Shown piece after piece: positions 35,740 to 47,700 of a DNA stretch of 64,000 nt. The stretch's first letter is position 1. Every line of letters begins with the position of its first letter. Location: the NCBI GenBank assembly GCA_030247855.1, contig JAPDRN010000115.1:43672-107671 (forward strand). The letters run 5' to 3'. The notes under the pieces were generated by a model. The model was not told the origin of the DNA, did no database searches, and saw only the letters and a program-made list of their open reading frames with translations. This DNA is from Knufia peltigerae. Its lineage: Eukaryota; Ascomycota; Eurotiomycetes; Chaetothyriales; Trichomeriaceae. The translations under genes and the position numbers were made by a program.

Positions 35740-37309
35740 TATGTGAGAAATGTGAAAGGCTCCAAAAACAAAAACAAGGTCCACGAAAGAGTGAGTGTAT
35801 CGGTGCACGGTACCTGTGTTTTATCCAGGGGAACAATATGTTTCGAGTGCTTGAGCAAAGAGGGCAAACCAGGCCAGGGCAGGTGAACGATGTGAAAAAA
35901 GAGGGAGCAACGATCCCGTGCCAATGGACACAGAGAGGAAAATGAAACCAGATGTATATATGTGTCAAGGGAAGAAATCAAAAGTCAAGAAAGGCCATGG
36001 ATACAGTGACCACAAGACATAATATCATCTCGTAGATATTGCGGGCTTACCATGTTCGCAATCGCACCTTGAGGAGCGCCTAACGATTGACACAGAAGCG
36101 CTCAGGTTCTTTCCAGGGCTCGAGGTCATTGAAGAATAGATTGTTTCAAGTCGAGGTCATGACGAATCATGATAGGTACGCAAGGGTTTTGTAGGATTTG
36201 ATGGCGCTTAAAGAAGGGATAAGAGAGGTCTGTCATCATTTTACAGAATGCGAATGGACAAAAGAGGAGATGAAGATGCCAGCGGCTAAAGAGGTCGCAT
36301 CTTGGCAGCAACACGGCACTTGATTGGATGAGCAGAGCAGCCTGGAACTCACTATTTATTACTCCCGTAGATCCCTATTTTTGGTATACGGTACTATAGC
36401 AGTAGTTTGCACGGTATTCCATATTTGTATCTAGTGCACAACGCATCGGCTGCAGCAAGAAAAGAACAACAAACAAGTCACAATTCTTTAGTCACAGCAA
36501 AATCCAGCAAAGTGTCGCACTTGGTGGGCGATCAGCGCCTCGGTTCGCCGAGTCGACCTCCTCGTTCAAGGCTAGCATCAGCCTAGATGCACCCATTCTG
36601 CCTGCCCAGCAACCACCATCGTCGCCCGAAGAGATTTCATCTCGCTTTGCCGTTGGGCCTATTGGAGATCCTCCATCCTAATCGATCGCTCCCACCTGTG
36701 ATTGGCCCATCTGCCTCTTTATCGGAAGCCAGATCCCTAACCCGCCCAAGGCTTCCGTAACATTCTTCGACGCAATGATACTCTCATGCGACTCGACGCA
36801 GAGACACTAAACTCATTCTCCTCTGGTCCGGCATATGGGAATGGAACTTTAGTCGGAGGGGACCTCTTTGTGCCTTCAAGAAGCTGCCCTGCTGCTGCAG
36901 CTATCCCCGCTAGCTATCCTCGAATCGGTCACGCCAGTAGCCGATAGAGGATCCTATCGTCCCGCATCAGTCCCTAGGTAATTCGACCTTCACCACACTT
37001 GGGCTTGAAGTGTATTAGATAGGCATCGACGGGCATGCTGTCCCCGCCCTTGAAAAGGCCATGACCTGGTCATTATGCACGACATATTGCGTTGTTGGTG
37101 AATCAACTTGTTCGTGAATTCCGAAAGAGGTATCTCCCGTAGCGGTTTTAGGAAACTGCGAAATGTCAGTTTCACGTCTAACAGCCTTGTATCCGTTCCT
37201 AGAGCGAATGTTGAAACTCGTGGCAGTTGCGGGGTACATCTGTTCGCTTCATAGATGTCGTGTAAGCATTGTCTTCGGTGCTAGTATCGTGCCACCGTCT
37301 TCACATCTT
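35740..37309. other. Intergenic region
   Basis: 1,570 nt upstream of the membrane-protein gene and downstream of the Mis12 stop. It holds the membrane-protein promoter. The remainder shows no supported gene, tRNA or repeat. Confidence 0.5.
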
Positions 37310-38331
37310 TCAATTCTGGTCAAATATCGAGGCGACCTTCTCGAGGGCCTGGACCTCCTCCTCATCGACTCGTTTTGCGAACAGCAGGCTAGAATCCCCG
37401 GCTGGGCTGACGCCATTCCGCTCCAGATGTAATCGCGTGCGTTGTTCGATGTAGCCACGCCTCTCTTCTTTGATCTCCTCTTTTGCGCTGGTCAGTCCAG
37501 CATTTCCATGCAAAGCTTTCAGCGCCTTCAGTTTCGGTCTGAGTTCAGCGAGCAGTCCTCGGAGGGCTGGTAACTGTGAGACTGCGAATTTGGTGTTTGT
37601 GGTCAACAACTGTTGATCAGGATTTCCGGCCACGTTCAATGCTTGAGCAGCTGGACTCTGCGTCAGGAAAGACACGGAGTTTGCCTCTTCCTGTACACCA
37701 CCAACAAGCGCACGAAGTTGTTTCAGCAGTGCTTGATTGTGATTGTGTTCCTCATGAAGGTTGTGGGACAATGCCCGGGAGGCTGCCAGTTTGCGCCGAA
37801 GGAGTTGTATTTCTTCGACAGTAGGAGCATCTTCAGGCGGAGGGTAGGTGATGTTCTGTGTTGTCAGTTTAAACACAAATTACCGCGGGTCAATCGTCCT
37901 CACCTGGTAGTGGCTGAGGCGCACCCAATTGACGAGGTCCGCAGGCACCGATAGAATGTTTCTCAGTACGTAGATCTCAAATTTGTCAAAATTCTTGTCC
38001 ACGGTTGAATTCAGCAGTGTCTCGAGCTTGTGGAGGCCCTCTTCAATCTCTTGCTTTGCTTCTGGAAACTCGTTTTCCTCTGCGCCGTCCGCGCCTGTTG
38101 CTGTTGTCGCCTTGAAACCCAATTTTTCAGGCGGAGTCGAAAGCAATCCAGTCTCCAAGCTCCCGACGCCTTGATAGACAAAGTTATTTACAGAATTGAT
38201 GATGTCGTCGATTAGTGACTAGCAGTTGTCAGCGTTGCGAACTTCCCGTGGTTGGATGGCAAACATACCAGAGGCGTATACTGTAGGTGCTCCGTCAGCA
38301 GCGAAGTCGCTGCTTGCGATGAGTCTGCCAT
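37310..38331 (-). CDS. mis12/mtw1: Kinetochore protein Mis12/Mtw1 family
   Basis: 307 aa essential subunit of the MIND/Mis12 complex, which links centromeric chromatin (CENP-C) to the outer kinetochore (Ndc80, Spc105). Exons 38331-38269, 38218-37904 and 37855-37310; introns of 50 and 48 nt. The diagnostic N-terminal block LLTEHLQYTPL|SLIDDIINSVNNF is rejoined exactly across intron 1. Next come GLHKLETLLNSTVDKNFDKFEIYVLRN, then NITYPPPED and a long helical region (QLLRRKLAASRALSHNLHEEHN) predicted as coiled coil. Length is typical. It lies head-to-head, 297 nt apart, with a zinc-finger protein gene. Confidence 0.93.
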
Positions 38332-38628
38332 GACTGCAATGCCATCAATCGCAGCACAAGACAGCAGATCGCATCAAGGAAACCATCACTACCGCAAGTG
38401 CACAGAACAACACTCAGCACGCGTCAATGAGCGCCAAGCATGTTATGGTTCCCCAGAATGTACTAGTGACACGCTAGTCGTCTTTAGAAAACAATCAAGA
38501 GTAATGACACCTTCTCACCGCTTTCGCCGCCGCCATCTTTTGTCATCTCCCTATTCCTTCGTCAAAAGACCTTCGCATTACAATTCACTTCCACGAGGCT
38601 TTCCATAGGTGCGGTCTTGATCTTCACG
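38332..38628. promoter_or_regulatory. Divergent promoter, mis12 / zinc-finger gene
   Basis: 297 nt between starts on opposite strands, the shortest divergent promoter in the window. Pyrimidine-rich toward the zinc-finger gene. No specific site assigned. Confidence 0.5.
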
Positions 38629-39397
38629 ATGGGAGGGCCAGGCTCTGGGGGTTACAAGAACAAACCCGGAGACACCGAGACCCATTCAGCATGGGACATT
38701 ATTCCTCAAGATCCCACTGGGAGCCAGGTACATGTCATTCCACCTTATCCCTCCATGTGTCGCATCTCACTGACTGCCACCACAGAAGCTGGCCCAGGTA
38801 CGATGCAAGTACTGTGGCAGAGAAATGGCTCAGCACACCTCGCGTCAGCGCGTCCACCTCCTTGGCTGTCGGGGCTATCTTGATGCGATGAAAGACCAAG
38901 GAATCGAAACAAGTATCACGCGTCAAGCAGCGGATCCAGCGGCTTTCTTCCGGACTGCCGACTGGAATCAAAAGGCGGCGGAATCAAAGACACCTAAGGT
39001 CTTGAAGATGCATGAACACTCTACAGCGGTGCGCGTCCAGGCTTTGGCTCTGGCCGAGGCCAGTATATCTTCGGAAAGAATCCAGGAAATCACGGGCATG
39101 GACCCTAAAGTATTAGCAGGCCTGAGAAAACTTGCTCGTGACCGTGGCTATGACCCATCCGTTTCTATGCAACTCAAGGAGGAATATGTGCTCGACCCGC
39201 CTAACCATTCTCGTCCTCGCGGCCGTCCCAAGAAGAGGAAGGCAACAGATGAGGCAGATGTTGACCCTGCTCTGACCGACATGGCAGATACTTCCCCAGC
39301 AACTGAAGCTTTTACGCCGGGTAGACAGACAACCAACCTTCCTCCTGGGCAATGGGACTTCATGGCTGGTACGCCCTCCGGCTACACTATGACTTAG
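38629..39397 (+). CDS. Predicted nuclear protein with BED-like zinc finger and AT-hook
   Basis: 236 aa, no named family recognised. Exons 38629-38727 and 38786-39397; 58-nt intron, phase 0. After a Gly-rich start (MGGPGSGGYKNKPG) comes a C-x2-C ... H-x5-C arrangement (CKYCGREMAQHTSRQRVHLLGC, listed as spacing), about residues 39-60. This is the pattern of BED-type zinc fingers common in transposases and chromatin proteins. A helical segment follows (VRVQALALAEASISSERIQEITG), which resembles a small helix-turn-helix (about 100-135). Next is a basic AT-hook-like RPRGRPKKRK at about 180. The C-terminus is acidic, then Pro/Thr-rich. Likely binds DNA in the nucleus; role unknown. It shares a 297-nt divergent promoter with mis12. 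Confidence 0.75.
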
Positions 39398-40922
39398 AAA
39401 GTCGATGGTGCCGCATAGGATCAAGAGGGAGATCGCTCTGATGACGAAGATACTGAGTCATCTTAGACCAACAGCAGATCAAGCTCGACACTGGCCAGGA
39501 GAAAGCAGACTCAATCGAGTCCTGTGCGAATGGATCCATGACCCCAACATGAAGCTGTTAATGTTGTCGATTGATTAACCAGGTGTCGTTAAAGGTGTTC
39601 AGGACGGTGTCGATAGTAGCACCGGGGTCAGCGAAATATGCAGTTTTTTGTTCGCCTCACGACGTTGAAGATGATATGAGAGCTTAAGAAATTGGTCTCG
39701 GACTTGTTATGTAATCGAGATTGCATGCTCACGACTCTCCCCGGACAAGACACGAAAGATGAGATTACGCGTGTACAATACAAAGTCTGGTAGCAGATTG
39801 TAACAGTCTAGCAAATAGCTAGCCAACAGGTTTACAAATTCATGTCGGTTATTCACCCTCAAAGGTCATTTCTCCTTCGGGTTCTCGTGTCCACGTCCAG
39901 CGTCCTTCGTAGTCCCTGTCAAGACGCCTCCGACCTCCATTTGATCACCCACCACTTTCGGTAGAGGGGTTTCCGAGTCCGCATTCTCCCTTTTCGTCGA
40001 CTCTCACGGTGGCTGAGTGCTAGCCCAATAGAGATTTTGGAAGTGTGAAACCCGGGAGATCGCACACCCGAAATGCGAATCCAGGCAAGTGACGAAGCTG
40101 GGTCTTTTGTCCAGTGGTCCAGCAACAGACAAGCTTTCGAAGCGACAACAAGGATCGAGAGAACCCGAGGTTGCAAGATGAGCCAGATCGCATCTAGCGC
40201 TGTCTGGGGGCCAGCAAGCGAGGCTGTAGAGAGACAAAGTGTCTGGCTAGCCTCGCCTCGCAGCCTGATGGCCAAGGCCAAGCTTCCTATTTGGGTAGGC
40301 GTGGGCAATTGGAAACAGGAGGTGCTTCAGATTCTTCTCCTCCAAACACCACCCCAAACGTGCCAGCGCTTCGAATCCTGCTGTCGCCTCTCACTCTGCG
40401 ACGCCCATCACCGTCTACTACTCATGGCGCTTGACGCCCCAGCCCGCCGCTCAACCGTGGCTTTTGCACTGTGTAACCCTTGGTCGTGCTAGATCCTCGG
40501 CCTGTCGCCTCTTCACCAGGAACCCCTACCTGAGACGCATCTCTGACAATGTCTTTGACCTGCCCAGGGGTCAATCAGCAAGGCTACGAGACTTGGTGAG
40601 TACCACATCCCTAGAAGTCCAGATCCATAATCTTAGATGCTGGAAACGAACATTGGCATAGCCCGCTTTTTCCGGCCTACATATGTCTCGTGTGTTGCCG
40701 ACTGACTCTCAGATCGTTCTCCTCTCTACTTCATTCAATCCTTCTTCCTTTGTGGTCCCCGTGTCCTAGTACCGGCCCCTTTCACTCTTTCTGCAGCTTG
40801 ACGCATTGCAGCTCGTTTTCAATTCGTGGTTGCGCCGGTCGCTCGTTGTCGCATCTCTACACGCACTCGCGCTCGCACTCGCAAAGTCAATCAACAACCG
40901 CACTTATCAACAATAATCGACA
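39398..40922. other. Intergenic region
   Basis: 1,525 nt between the zinc-finger gene and the cupredoxin gene. The last ~250 nt are CT-rich, as in many fungal leaders, and probably are the cupredoxin promoter and 5' UTR. Overlapping antisense frames at 39919-40492 show no motif. A TTCGAATCC stretch near 40372 lacks a cloverleaf and is not a tRNA. Confidence 0.5.
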
Positions 40923-41809
40923 ATGTCTCTCAAGAGTCTCCTCTTTTCAACGTTGCTGGCGACTGGGGCCGTCGCAACTTATGGTGGTGGCCAGGGTCAA
41001 AGCTCTTGGGGTGGTGGTAGTGGCGGCGGCGGTGGATCTTGGGGCGCTGCTCCCTCTTGTCCAGCAGGCTGTCAACCAATCACTCCTCCCCCAGCTGGAG
41101 GCAACGGCCAGCTCATCGTGCAGGTCGTTTCGGTGTCAGATTCAAACGGCTCGCTGAAATATTTCCCAAACAACATTGAAGCTCCGGTTGGCTCGATAGT
41201 GCAATTTCAGTACCATCCCAAGGTATGTCAGCAGAGGACAATAGTTGGCTCGAAATTGACGAATTCCAGAACCACACAGTCACAGAGTCGAGCTTTGCGG
41301 AGCCTTGCAAGCCCATCTCCGCCAACCTGACGACCCCAATGCGTCCTGGACTGAAGTCAGGGTTTGTTCCAGTCAAGGGCAACGAGTCCACCACACCGGT
41401 TTTCAACGTGTTGGTCAACGACACCAAGCCTATCTGGATCTTCTGCGGCCAGACCAACCACTGTCAAAAGGGTATGGCCATGGTGATCAATCAAAACAGC
41501 AGCACGCCCAACACAATTGACGCATACATTGCGAATGCCGCGAAATTGCCTTTGGCTGACACTCCTCCTGCCCCTCCCGCCTCGGCTCCCCCTCCGCCTG
41601 CCGCTAACACAGTCACCTTCGGCGGCTCGCCACCTCCCGCAAACACTGCTCCTGCTCCTCCCCCGCCCGCACCGGCCGCTGAGTCCGCCGCGACACCTCC
41701 GTCAAGCAGTGTGCCTGCCGCTCCGGCAGTATTCACTGGTGCCGCCGTGCGGGCCAGAGAAGCATCAGCTGGCATGCTTGTCCTCGGTGCTCTGGTGGCT
41801 GCGTGGTAA
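40923..41809 (+). CDS. Secreted cupredoxin-like protein, GPI-anchor type
   Basis: 279 aa. Exons 40923-41222 and 41270-41809; 47-nt intron, phase 0. A signal peptide (MSLKSLLFSTLLATGAVA) is followed by a Gly-rich linker. A cupredoxin domain then spans about residues 60-180. Candidate type-1 copper ligands are in the usual order: His in KNHTVTES, then Cys, His and Met in FCGQTNHCQKGM. The intron falls directly before the first ligand. A Pro/Ala-rich stalk (about 195-250) and a hydrophobic end (GMLVLGALVAAW) suggest a GPI anchor. Such extracellular serine-rich or cupredoxin proteins are widespread in ascomycete cell walls; function is poorly known. Confidence 0.88.
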
Positions 41810-42486
41810 TCGAGTTTAGACTCTTCGGAATATTGAGTCGAGAACCTTATCCGGTTGCCCAACAGGGGGACGACTAGGAAGAAAGGCAAGATTCCCTCGG
41901 TAGACTTTTTTCGAGGTCGAGTCGCCAATCGAATTCCGGAGTTGGGGAGGGATTGTGTTTTCTGTGGGCGATCAGGTCACACCGTAGTTTGTCTCGTTGC
42001 TCCCTGAGGGATGAGCAATTGAGTCTTTGGGATGTGGTGTGCGTGTTCCTGTGTGCAAGAAGTTTTTTTTTGGGAGATGTGACATCCTTTTTTGTATTCT
42101 GACCTCTTCTATTTTTTGATATCCCTCAAATGCGCGCAGTATTCTATGCAGCAGCACCATATGGAAAAAAGGATGTATAGATGGTATACAGTAAATCAAT
42201 GACCAAATATGATTGAATGGACCTTAACTTGGTACTGGGCAGACCTCAGATCCTCTTCTTGAAAGCTGACTACACAAGCAATGATTTATCGATATCATTT
42301 AATCTCTCTTCATTCCTTGATTGTTTCATGTCATCCCAAGCAACTACTCATTTCCACCTTGGGGGTACCTCTGTTACTGCCTTGATTTCCAAAACGACTA
42401 CTCTTGTATTCTGTGTACACACGCACTGTTGTCACAGTGTAGCAACTTTGTTTGCCACTTTTCCTGACTTGACGGCGTCGTCGTCG
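41810..42486. other. Convergent intergenic region
   Basis: 677 nt with the 3' flanks of the cupredoxin gene and the monooxygenase gene. No gene recognised. Confidence 0.55.
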
Positions 42487-44647
42487 TCACTTTTCAATAT
42501 ACCAAGCCAAGTCACTTCCGGGGTCCAACTCGAACTCGGTGAAGCCGTTGCCCATGAACTTGAACCGGTTGTTGGACCGGTAGGTGAGGTCAAAGTCTTC
42601 GACGCGCAACTCGCCGCCGCCGATGATGCGCTTGTACAACATCCCACTGCCCGCGAAGAGGGCCGCCACCCTCCCGTCGGTGGTCCCCTGCTTGTACCAA
42701 CTCTTGCAGGGGGCGGTCCACACCAGAGACTTGTGGATCTCGTCCGAGTACCGCACGTGCTGGTCGACGACGGCCGTGTTGGGGACGAAACTTTTGATGT
42801 CCTCCTCGGCCATCTTCCGGATCCACCTGACAAAGTAGTCGCCGTTCCAGTTCATCCCTTCCAGCAAGGAACCGTGGCCGGCGAGCGCATTGGGTCCCAA
42901 CACCGTAAAGTAGTTGGGCATGTCCTTGGCCGCCACGGAAAAATAAGACTCCGGTTTCTGCGTCCAGGATTCGACCAAATCGACCCCGTTGCGTCCGACG
43001 GTAGGGTAGTTGGGGCGAAACGAGACGTCGAATCCGGTCGCGCAGACCACTGACAATCAGAAATCAGTACGTCCCTTTTCCTTTTTCTGGGCAAAATAGG
43101 GGAAAAAAGGTAAGTAGAGGCTAGTGTGAGCAAACTTACAGACGTCAATCTCATGGACCTCGCCGTCGGCAGTGTGAATTGCATTCTCACTAACATGTGT
43201 GATGCTGCTGTTGGTAATGTCACAGTTGGGCAAGGAAAATGCTTCGAGATAACCTTCCCCAGGAGTGATTCTTCGACAACCTAGTGACCATTTGGGGATG
43301 AGGATGTCGCACAGGCGAGGGTCATGGTTCAGACGTTCTCTCATCTGCTGTTCAGCCAGTGCCATGGCTTCCTTGTTGGCGTCGGAGTCTTTGATAAACT
43401 AGATCCCCAACACACCATGCGTTAGCCGACGTAGATGGTTATACTACGTTCTGAGGTCGTTCACCCACTTACCATGCGGAACGCTTTGTTGGTTCTGGCA
43501 ATCATGGCTCTACGGTGCTCTCTCATGGCATCGGGATCCTCTCGGAACCTCTTCTTCTCCTCTTCCGTGTAGATGGGATTGTTGCCGGATTTGCTGGATC
43601 GACCCAGGTGTTGAGAGGGCGGGACGCGGTAGTAGATCCACGAAGGTCCCCTGACGAAATTTGTCACCGTGGTCCCTGGCAGTTTGGCCATCTGAGGTAC
43701 GATCTGGACCCCGGAAGAGCCGTTCCCGATGACGGCGATACGCTTGTGAGAGTAGTCAAACTTGTGGTCCCAGTTGGCCGAGTGGACGCGATGGTCCTTG
43801 AAGTCTTCGAGACCCTTGATGTTGGGCCATTGGTAGGTGCTAGAATGGTGGTAAGATGTTAGTTCGCTGAGGTCTTCCCAGTCGGACGCCGAGACTCACT
43901 CAAGAACACCTTGTCCGTTGATCAAAACATCCGCCCATTCGTTACTGCTTTGGCCGTCTTTCTGAATCGTCACCTTCCACTGACCACGCTCTTCGTTCCA
44001 CCACGCTCCTACGACCCTGGTGTTGAACTGAATATCCCGGTCCAGATTCCACTTCTTGGTCGTTTTGATAATGTATTCCTCGATCTCGGCTCCGCTCGAA
44101 TAGAACCGAGTCCATTCTGGGTTGGGATCGAAGGGAAACGCCTGCAATCACGTTGGACGTCAGTTTGTTTGTTATTCCTTCGTCCAGTTCCACTTCTCAG
44201 CAAAAAACCTTGCCGTTCAAGAACACTCACATAAATATGCGAAGGAACGTCACATTGGACCCCAGGGTAGGTGTTTGCGATCCAAGTGCCGCCAACCTCG
44301 GAACGTTTTTCGAATATGGTGTGGTCCACAATGGCATCCATGTCTGGAAAGCGATGCTGGAACTTGTGTGCCATCAGGAGACCGGAAAACCCTGCACCAA
44401 CAGTGATGACTCGGATCTTCCGAGGGGTGAAAGCCAGCTGATCGCCTCTGGGGATGTAGTAAGGGTCATTCTGCGCAAGACTACCATAGTAGCCATTAAC
44501 TTGTAGTGACTCGGAGTTGTTATGCTGAAGTGTCGATTTCAGCGGCTCTGTTGTCGAAGTCTGGTCCAAGACCTTCTTGATGGCCGGTACCTCTGCGTCT
44601 GACCCTCCGGCCACTCGAGGTACAAGTTGCTCTTCGGTCAACGCCAT
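42487..44647 (-). CDS. FAD-dependent Baeyer-Villiger-type monooxygenase
   Basis: 615 aa flavoprotein expected to insert oxygen next to a ketone (ester or lactone product) using FAD, NADPH and O2. Exons 44647-44231, 44141-43900, 43839-43473, 43398-43140 and 43049-42487; introns of 89, 60, 74 and 90 nt. FAD-binding Rossmann VGAGFSGLLMAHKF is at about 83; GGTWIANTYPGVQCDVPSHIY follows. The second Rossmann motif is IGNGSSGVQI. Between them, EDFKDHRVHSANWD fits the BVMO fingerprint FxGxxxHxxxW[DP] (Gly replaced by Asp). VCATGFD near 425 is the usual ATG motif of the family. Closest to the hydroxyacetophenone/steroid monooxygenase-like fungal group; substrate unknown. It diverges from the SDR gene. 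Confidence 0.92.
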
Positions 44648-45484
44648 GATATCTGTCAATGAGTCCTCTGGTGATACCAATGAGAGACTTGTTAAACCCT
44701 TGCACTGCCTTGGAATCGGAGATAATCTGTTCAAAGGTTTTCGGACTTTGTTGACTACTTGAGTCCTTAGCCTACCTGCGTCTCTTATGGTTGCGAAGTT
44801 GTCTCAATCGATCGATACCAATATTGGCTCAGGTGATGGCGGTCTGGGCCTCGGTATAAGATTCCATAAGGCACCAGTCGGCTTCTTGTCGAGCCATCGA
44901 TAACCCCAAGGCATAGTGGTGATTGTGGATGTTTGGGTCTCTCCCAACTGGGTCGACTACTCCCGCCTCTGCCACCAATCGGTGGCTTCTATGTAGCTCT
45001 TTCCCATGGGACGTTCTGTCGGTAGTCATGGATGGTCAGTGGCGCTGCCGAGATACGTGGTGGTGGGTTTATCTGTGCTCGGTGCAGCACTGGCTTAAGG
45101 GCACGATGTTTGAGGGCGGGAAGACGAACAAACGACAGTTTCGGCTTGACATCTTGCCCACTTGGTCGTGATTGGCCACAATTGCCAGTGCCGAGTGGCT
45201 GCTACAAATCTCTCGCCACGACTCCAGACATTCCCCAAACCACCATCAACGACAGAGAAACACGGGCCATTCACGGCTATGCTCTTGGGATCATGGTTTA
45301 GCCTTGTGTTGGCGTTTATAACTTTCAGCCGAGGGCTTTCTGAAGGTGGAGACATTTAACGAGAAGATAATGCAGCAAAGACTTTCAGGCTTGTCCCAGC
45401 GGATAAAAGAAATCTATTCAGCAAGAGCAGGACTGGTCAACATCGAAATCAAACGTCAAGAAGTAGGTCTCCAGCACTCTCAGG
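44648..45484. promoter_or_regulatory. Divergent promoter, monooxygenase / SDR
   Basis: 837 nt between starts at 44647 (minus) and 45485 (plus), consistent with co-regulation of the two enzymes. No gene is supported inside; no binding site is assigned with confidence. Confidence 0.5.
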
Positions 45485-46864
45485 ATGTCAGCGGTATACG
45501 AGTACACTGGCCCCGTGGATTGCGGCGTGGTGCCAGACAAGACGCAATGTAAAGGCAAGAGTGTGATTGTAACTGGAGGTAGGTCAATGTCATTGCTGCT
45601 GTCAAGATGAGGACTTTCAAGATTGTAAAGAGTCGTTGCTAAGATGAGTCTTGCTGTCAGGTGCGAATGGCATGGGAGAGGCATATGTTCGGGAATTCGT
45701 CAAAAATGGGTACTTCCTACTCGTCCTCCAGTGACCACCAAAAGCTAGTTGCTGATTGTGCCACACTCCAGAGCATTTGTGACATTTTGCGATGTCAATG
45801 AAGAAAGAGGGAAAGCCATTGAGACTGAATTGAGTCCGTCAGTAGTGCCCCATGGACGCTTATGCCAGTCGAGTTTCTGACCTGTATTCCTAGGGAGAGA
45901 ACTTGCTTTGTCAAGTGTGATATCAGTTCGTGGGATGACCAAGTTCGGCTGTTTGAGGCAGCCGTAACGAAGTCGCCTTCGAAGACGGTTGATATAGTCA
46001 TTTCCAATGCAGGTGTTGGCAGAGGGGCGGGCGATCCCATGATGGCCCTAGAAGGTACGACAACAGTCTTGATATCAGGGCAGTCCATCATTCTGATATC
46101 AATGTCCGAAGATCCCTTTTCCAAACCGACAAAACCTAGCATGCACATCATCGACATCAATCTGGTCGGCAATATGTACACGTTCAAACTTGCCATTCAC
46201 TATTTCCGACGTGGCGAGCAGACTCCGGATCGAGACCGCTGTTTTATCTTCATCGGCAGTATCGCTGGTATCTGTGATAATCTAGTACGTTCCTAAGCAC
46301 CTTTTCATCTGCAATATGCTGACCGTGTTTTGCAAGGGGAGCTGGGAGTACTCGACTTCGAAATGGGGCCTTCGTGGGCTGATGCGGACTGCTCGACGGA
46401 ACGCCCCCCATCAGGGCATCCGAGTTGCCTATGTTGCGCCGGCGTAAGTAGATCACCCCGATATCCATTGCCACTTGGGAATGGAGTCACTAACGTGACT
46501 GCCTCAGCTGGATCCGTACTGCCATCCAAACACAGGAGACCCTGGACAGACTGGCCAAGAATGGAGTCGAGTTCGCCACCATCGACAGTGCTGTCAAGTG
46601 TGTAATGAGAGTCTCATGTGACAAGAGCATTAACGGTAAGAAGAGATCCTAGAACTCTCCCTGTCGGCATGGACACACAAGTGGATGACATCAAAAGCTG
46701 ACCTGGTTCATTCCCTTACAGGGCACTCGTTTGTCATTTGCTCCGAGTCGGTGAGTAAGCATGGTTTCATAGATGCGGAGGAAGACGACCGTACGGATGA
46801 GAACCACTGGCTTCAAAAGATCCAACGAACTGTTTTCAGAGCCAGGGGAGACGCATGGCCGTGA
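45485..46864 (+). CDS. Short-chain dehydrogenase/reductase (classical SDR)
   Basis: 306 aa, eight exons: 45485-45578, 45661-45709, 45772-45837, 45894-46054, 46112-46284, 46337-46443, 46508-46635 and 46722-46864. Every junction keeps phase and rebuilds the fold. Cofactor motif TGGANGMG is rejoined across intron 1. Asp in FCDVNEE suggests NAD(H) preference. NAG is in VISNAGVG, the catalytic Ser region is IGSIAG, and the active site YSTSK sits directly after intron 5. The donor of intron 3 was set at 45838 because it alone keeps phase (ELSP|ERTCFVKCDI). It likely oxidises a secondary alcohol; with the divergent monooxygenase, an alcohol-to-ketone-to-ester sequence is plausible. No single unspliced frame covers it. 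Confidence 0.9.
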
Positions 46865-47700
46865 ACAACCTTGTGGACCTGTAGTGCAGCAAAAAGGGGC
46901 ACCCGAGTACATGCTTCTTCCTTTCTGCTGTTAAATAAAGACAAATTGTCCCGAGAAGACATCGTTCCCGTTCATGCCACGAGTATCGGAATATCGACTT
47001 GCTTTTCCATTTTTTATGATATGGCTTCACTGTTCGTCCTTGACTGGAATGTAGATTCGTCTCGATACACCATCTTGGATTCGCTAAAGCGCGTGTCTAC
47101 ACTACCCCCCTGACCCTATGAATTCACCAAGATGTGTATATTTCCCGCACGCTGTTCTGTAGAAGTGTCATGCGACGGCAAGTCAGCTTGGTAGTTCCTT
47201 GAGCGTCGTGCGGTCCCATACTGGGCATCTGGGCAAAACACCCGCATTCCGGACTCTCCCACAATTATGTCCAACTTCTCAGCCACCTTTGACCCGGCAG
47301 TTTCACCCAATGACACACGCGGAATAAACCACTGCCGACTGTCTCTCAAATGCCTATTGGATATTCATAGCCATTCACTGGGTACCTAGCAAGCCGTCCG
47401 AAGTCAAGGTGGAAGGAAGTGTGTACAGCAACAACCACAGCAATTTTCAAGCCATTCTAGACCTCGACAGAACTTCCACAGTGTCCCCTTTATCTCCCCT
47501 TCGGCAAATGATGATCAGAGATATAAGTACCCCGGATTTCACTCCGCATTGGCCCAAAATATCTTTGTCGAGATACGGGCAATGCCAGCGTGGTTTTTCA
47601 TAACTCTTTTCTTTAGATTCACGGAGGACTAGCAACTTGGTCACACCACCACCACCACCACGACATATAGCCAACGAAAGAGCGAAGAACCTTCACAATC
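46865..47700. other. Intergenic region: MFS promoter
   Basis: 836 nt between the SDR stop and the TRI12-type MFS start. A run of ACC triplets lies just upstream of the MFS start. No gene recognised. Confidence 0.5.

Noticed and set aside
40340..40410. TTCGAATCC stretch resembling a tRNA T-loop
   Set aside because: No matching acceptor, D-arm or anticodon stem could be folded around it.
42217..43053. 278-codon plus-strand frame
   Set aside because: Overlaps the last exons of the monooxygenase on the opposite strand; no motif of its own.
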